Shown here one piece after another: positions 5,868 through 7,470 of a stretch of 7,470 bases of DNA (its first letter is position 1; every line of letters begins with the position of its first letter). The DNA lies in assembly GCA_005878995.1 (NCBI GenBank), contig VBME01000180.1, forward strand, positions 1-7,470. The letters run 5' to 3'. Under the pieces are notes generated by a model. The model worked only from the letters and a program-made list of their open reading frames with translations. It was not told where the DNA came from and searched no databases. Source of the DNA: Methanobacteriota archaeon (GTDB lineage: Archaea; Thermoplasmatota; Thermoplasmata; RBG-16-68-12). The position numbers were made by a program, and so were the translations under genes.

Positions 5868-6821
5868 TTAGGGTACCAACCCCAACGTTACAGAACCGTC
5901 GGCTTCGTTCGTGTCTGAGGTCGCGCGAAACGCGAATTCGCGCGCTCGTACAAGGGCGTACAGCATCCGGTTGTGGGGTACCGGAATCCGGTGGCGGTCC
6001 GCGGCCCGGACGATCACGCCGGTGATTGCTTCAATCTCCGTGCGGCGGTGCCGCTCGAGGTCCTGCAACATGCTCGCGCGGTTCGAGGCGGTCCGCTTCG
6101 CGATGAGGACGGTCCGCTTGTACAACTCGTCCGAATCGACGCGGGCGCCTTCGGCCTTGGCAACCGCCACGGCTTCCCGACACACGTCGCCGAGGACTTC
6201 CTGAAGCCGACGGTCGCGGACCAAACGGCCGTTCGGAACCCCGGCGAGTGCCGCGACGGGATTGATCGACGCGTTCACGACGAGCTTCGACCACAGCTCG
6301 GACCGGATGTCGCTGGTGACCCGCGCCGCAATCCCGACGTCCGCGAAAACATCTCGCAATCGAACGAGATCCGCTTCGTCGACGCGAGCCCATGCGCCCA
6401 AGACCGTCTCACCGACGCCCGCGTGCCGCACCTCGCCCGGCCCTTCGAACGTGACACCGTGAGCCGTCGTGCCCGCGACGACGCGCCGTGCCGTCTTCGC
6501 GATGGTCTCTGCGTTGCCGAGGCCGTTCTGGAGCGTCAGGAAGATCGCACGATCCGCGAACGGGCGCAACGCAAGCATCGCGTTCGCGGTGTCGTACGCT
6601 TTTGTCGTGACGAGCACAAGGTCGGGCCTTGCGTTCCGCGAAGTCCGCGTCGCCGCGCGGGGTTTCGCGATCAACGTCGTCTTCCCGGAGATTCGCAGTC
6701 CATGGGAGCGGATCGCCGCTACGTGCTCCGTCCTTCCAATCAGGATCACATCATGACGGCGGGAGAGAACGCCTCCGAAAAAACTGCCTATCGCGCCCGC
6801 TCCGAAGACGAGGATTTCCAC
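5868..6821 (-). CDS. panE: 2-dehydropantoate 2-reductase (ketopantoate reductase)
   Basis: The enzyme reduces 2-dehydropantoate to pantoate with NADPH in coenzyme A synthesis. The protein is 317 residues, the usual family length. It starts with a Rossmann fold (ILVFGAGAIGSFFGG, with the GxGxxG at residues 7-12). Then come VTTKAYDT (71-78) and LQNGLGNAE (97-105), followed by the catalytic region ELWSKLVVNASINPVAAL, with the expected proton-donor Lys179 and substrate-binding Asn183 and Asn187. The C-terminal all-helical domain carries SMLQDLERHRRTEIEAITG, where E262 corresponds to the family's catalytic Glu. The start is a GTG at 6821, placed exactly before the first Rossmann strand, and no other start fits. 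A TATA box about 65 bp upstream predicts a leader of roughly 40 nt. No other CoA gene is adjacent. Confidence 0.94.
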   Translation of the reverse strand: MEILVFGAGAIGSFFGGVLSRRHDVILIGRTEHVAAIRSHGLRISGKTTLIAKPRAATRTSRNARPDLVLVTTKAYDTANAMLALRPFADRAIFLTLQNGLGNAETIAKTARRVVAGTTAHGVTFEGPGEVRHAGVGETVLGAWARVDEADLVRLRDVFADVGIAARVTSDIRSELWSKLVVNASINPVAALAGVPNGRLVRDRRLQEVLGDVCREAVAVAKAEGARVDSDELYKRTVLIAKRTASNRASMLQDLERHRRTEIEAITGVIVRAADRHRIPVPHNRMLYALVRAREFAFRATSDTNEADGSVTLGLVP

Positions 6822-6882
6822 ATTCCGAGGATGCGTCCGCGCGGCAAAAACGGTTTCGATGGGGCGTTTGACATTCTCGCGT

Positions 6883-6892
6883 TTTTATAAAA
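6883..6892. promoter_or_regulatory. Palindromic TATA box upstream of panE
   Basis: TTTTATAAAA is a perfect palindrome, so it reads identically on both strands. On the minus strand it is well placed for panE. On the plus strand it could start a transcript near 6914 that runs through the lysine-rich micro-ORF. It is the best TATA match in the window. Confidence 0.65.
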
Positions 6893-6925
6893 TTCCGAGA
6901 ATGCACGATTTTTCTCGCTTCGCTA

Positions 6926-6933
6926 CTTTTAAG
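6926..6933 (+). promoter_or_regulatory. Candidate TATA box for the lysine-rich micro-ORF
   Basis: CTTTTAAG lies about 41 bp upstream of the GTG at 6971. A start about 25 bp downstream (near 6953-6956) would give a 15-18 nt leader holding the GGGAGGA ribosome site. It is a moderate consensus match. The stronger box at 6883-6892 is an alternative. Confidence 0.4.
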
Positions 6934-6970
6934 TGCCCATCATCCATTACAGAAAATAGGGAGGAAACAA

Positions 6971-7009
6971 GTGGCCAAGAAAAAGAAGGGCAAGAAAAAG
7001 AAGAGATAG
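6971..7009 (+). CDS. Lysine-rich 12-residue micro-ORF (MAKKKKGKKKKR)
   Basis: A tiny ORF beginning with GTG and ending with TAG encodes MAKKKKGKKKKR: two KKKK blocks split by a glycine, encoded by a 12-nt unit (6977-6988) repeated exactly at 6992-7003. Its ribosome site GGGAGGA (6959-6965) is one of the best in the window and stands at ideal spacing, with 5 nt to the GTG. A TATA-like box precedes it, and a hairpin followed by a T-tract lies behind it, so it looks like a complete transcription unit. The peptide is extremely basic and would be expected to bind RNA, DNA or ribosomes. It is shorter than, and not clearly homologous to, the tiny ribosomal protein eL41. Alternatives are a leader peptide, a fortuitous ORF in a small RNA, or the relic of a larger basic protein. 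Confidence 0.5.
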   Translation: MAKKKKGKKKKR

Positions 7010-7030
7010 ACGCTTGCCCGGCCAACCCTG

Positions 7031-7105
7031 GCGGTGACTCGCCCTCTCGGGACTCACCGCGCTGCACCCTTTTCCCGTTTTTCATTCCTTTTCATTTCTC
7101 GACAG
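7031..7105 (+). terminator. Hairpin plus T-rich tract behind the micro-ORF
   Basis: GCGGTGA (7031-7037) pairs perfectly with TCACCGC (7054-7060). An inner CCC/GGG stem (7042-7044 with 7049-7051) closes a TCTC loop. T-rich runs follow at 7070-7073, 7078-7082 and 7089-7097. This suits termination of rightward transcription. The right arm contains the endonuclease V stop codon and the T-tract lies within that gene's 3' coding end, so the structure sits at a convergent gene junction. Confidence 0.5.
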
Positions 7106-7470
7106 ACTCGATCTGCGAGTTTCAAGGGTTCGGGATACCCGTGTTGCGTCGAACGCTGGACGATTTCTAGGGAGCGATCCAGAGAAATCCGGTTGCCGAC
7201 CGAGACGAAGATCGGACGCGCACGGCCCGGCGGAGTCCACGCGTATCCTTGCACGCGTCCGCGGAGCTCAATCGGGAGCACATGCTCAGAGCCGCGTCGT
7301 TTCGTCTTCACCCGACCGACCAATGGATGCTTCGCGACGCCGACCGTCGGGAGGCCGAGGCGGACCCCGACGTAGCACGCGACGCCGAACAGGGCCGGAT
7401 GGAGTCGGCCATGTCCGTCCACCAGGAGCACGTCAGGTCGATGCGTCAGCCGACGGACAGCGGTTTCGAT
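7054..7470 (-). CDS. nfi: Endonuclease V, C-terminal part (runs off right edge)
   Basis: Endonuclease V cuts DNA or RNA next to deaminated bases such as inosine. The frame stays open to the window edge (IETAVRRLTHRPDVLLVDGHGRLHP), so the N-terminal third, with the first catalytic Asp and the Glu, is outside. The visible part carries the core family signature VLLVDGHGRLHPALFGVACYVGVRLGLPTVGVAKHPLVG, including the metal-binding Asp of LVDG, the His of HP and the Lys of VAK. It continues with GYAWTPPGRARPIFVSVGNRISLDRSLEIVQRSTQHGYPEPLKLADRV. The common SVGHRIS motif reads SVGNRIS here (His to Asn), a conservative difference of unknown effect. The C-terminus is basic (MKRNEKREKGAAR). It is convergent with the micro-ORF, whose terminator-like hairpin covers its stop codon. 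Confidence 0.93.
   Translation of the reverse strand: METAVRRLTHRPDVLLVDGHGRLHPALFGVACYVGVRLGLPTVGVAKHPLVGRVKTKRRGSEHVLPIELRGRVQGYAWTPPGRARPIFVSVGNRISLDRSLEIVQRSTQHGYPEPLKLADRVCREMKRNEKREKGAAR

Noticed and set aside
5973..6890. Plus-strand open frame of 305 codons opposite panE
   Set aside because: It is antisense to a complete ketopantoate reductase, with no motif of its own.
6859..7170. Plus-strand open frame of 103 codons spanning the micro-ORF region
   Set aside because: It crosses promoter elements, the hairpin and T-tract, and its text is Glu/Lys low-complexity followed by Phe/Pro-rich text. The Shine-Dalgarno site points to the other frame.

Overview
The window is chromosomal DNA from a GC-rich archaeon. 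The strongest evidence is a complete two-repeat TATA-binding protein gene. TATA-like elements are the only AT-rich patches in the short intergenic gaps, and several genes start with GTG or TTG. The combination of TBP, an archaeal TatD-type hydrolase, a ketopantoate reductase and endonuclease V fits a euryarchaeon. A GC-rich Thermoplasmata-like lineage is my guess, but no marker here settles it.

Layout from left to right. Positions 1-798 (-) hold the N-terminal part of a secreted or membrane-anchored surface protein that runs off the left edge. A histone-deacetylase-family enzyme (969-1976, +) follows and overlaps by 9 bp, tail to tail, the gene for a four-CBS-domain protein with a ribosome-hibernation-factor-like C-terminus (1968-3116, -). 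An 80 bp gap with a single TATA element separates that gene from a divergent acylphosphatase gene (3197-3472, +). Next come three minus-strand genes: TBP (4871-5419), an SRPBCC protein directly behind it (4401-4844), and a TatD-related hydrolase (3487-4332). The 442 bp upstream of tbp have no convincing gene, but they carry promoter elements and a run of hairpins. Ketopantoate reductase (5868-6821, -) follows. It is divergent from a 12-codon, lysine-rich micro-ORF (6971-7009, +) that has its own TATA-like box, a near-ideal Shine-Dalgarno site and a terminator-like hairpin plus T-tract. The window ends inside an endonuclease V gene (7054-7470, -).

The genes are mostly housekeeping or information-processing genes. 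Strand switches suggest mainly single-gene transcription units, and tbp plus the SRPBCC gene is the only clear operon. The items most worth following are the CBS/hibernation-factor fusion, the lysine-rich micro-ORF, and the structured gap upstream of tbp. I see no mobile element, CRISPR array, tRNA or rRNA.
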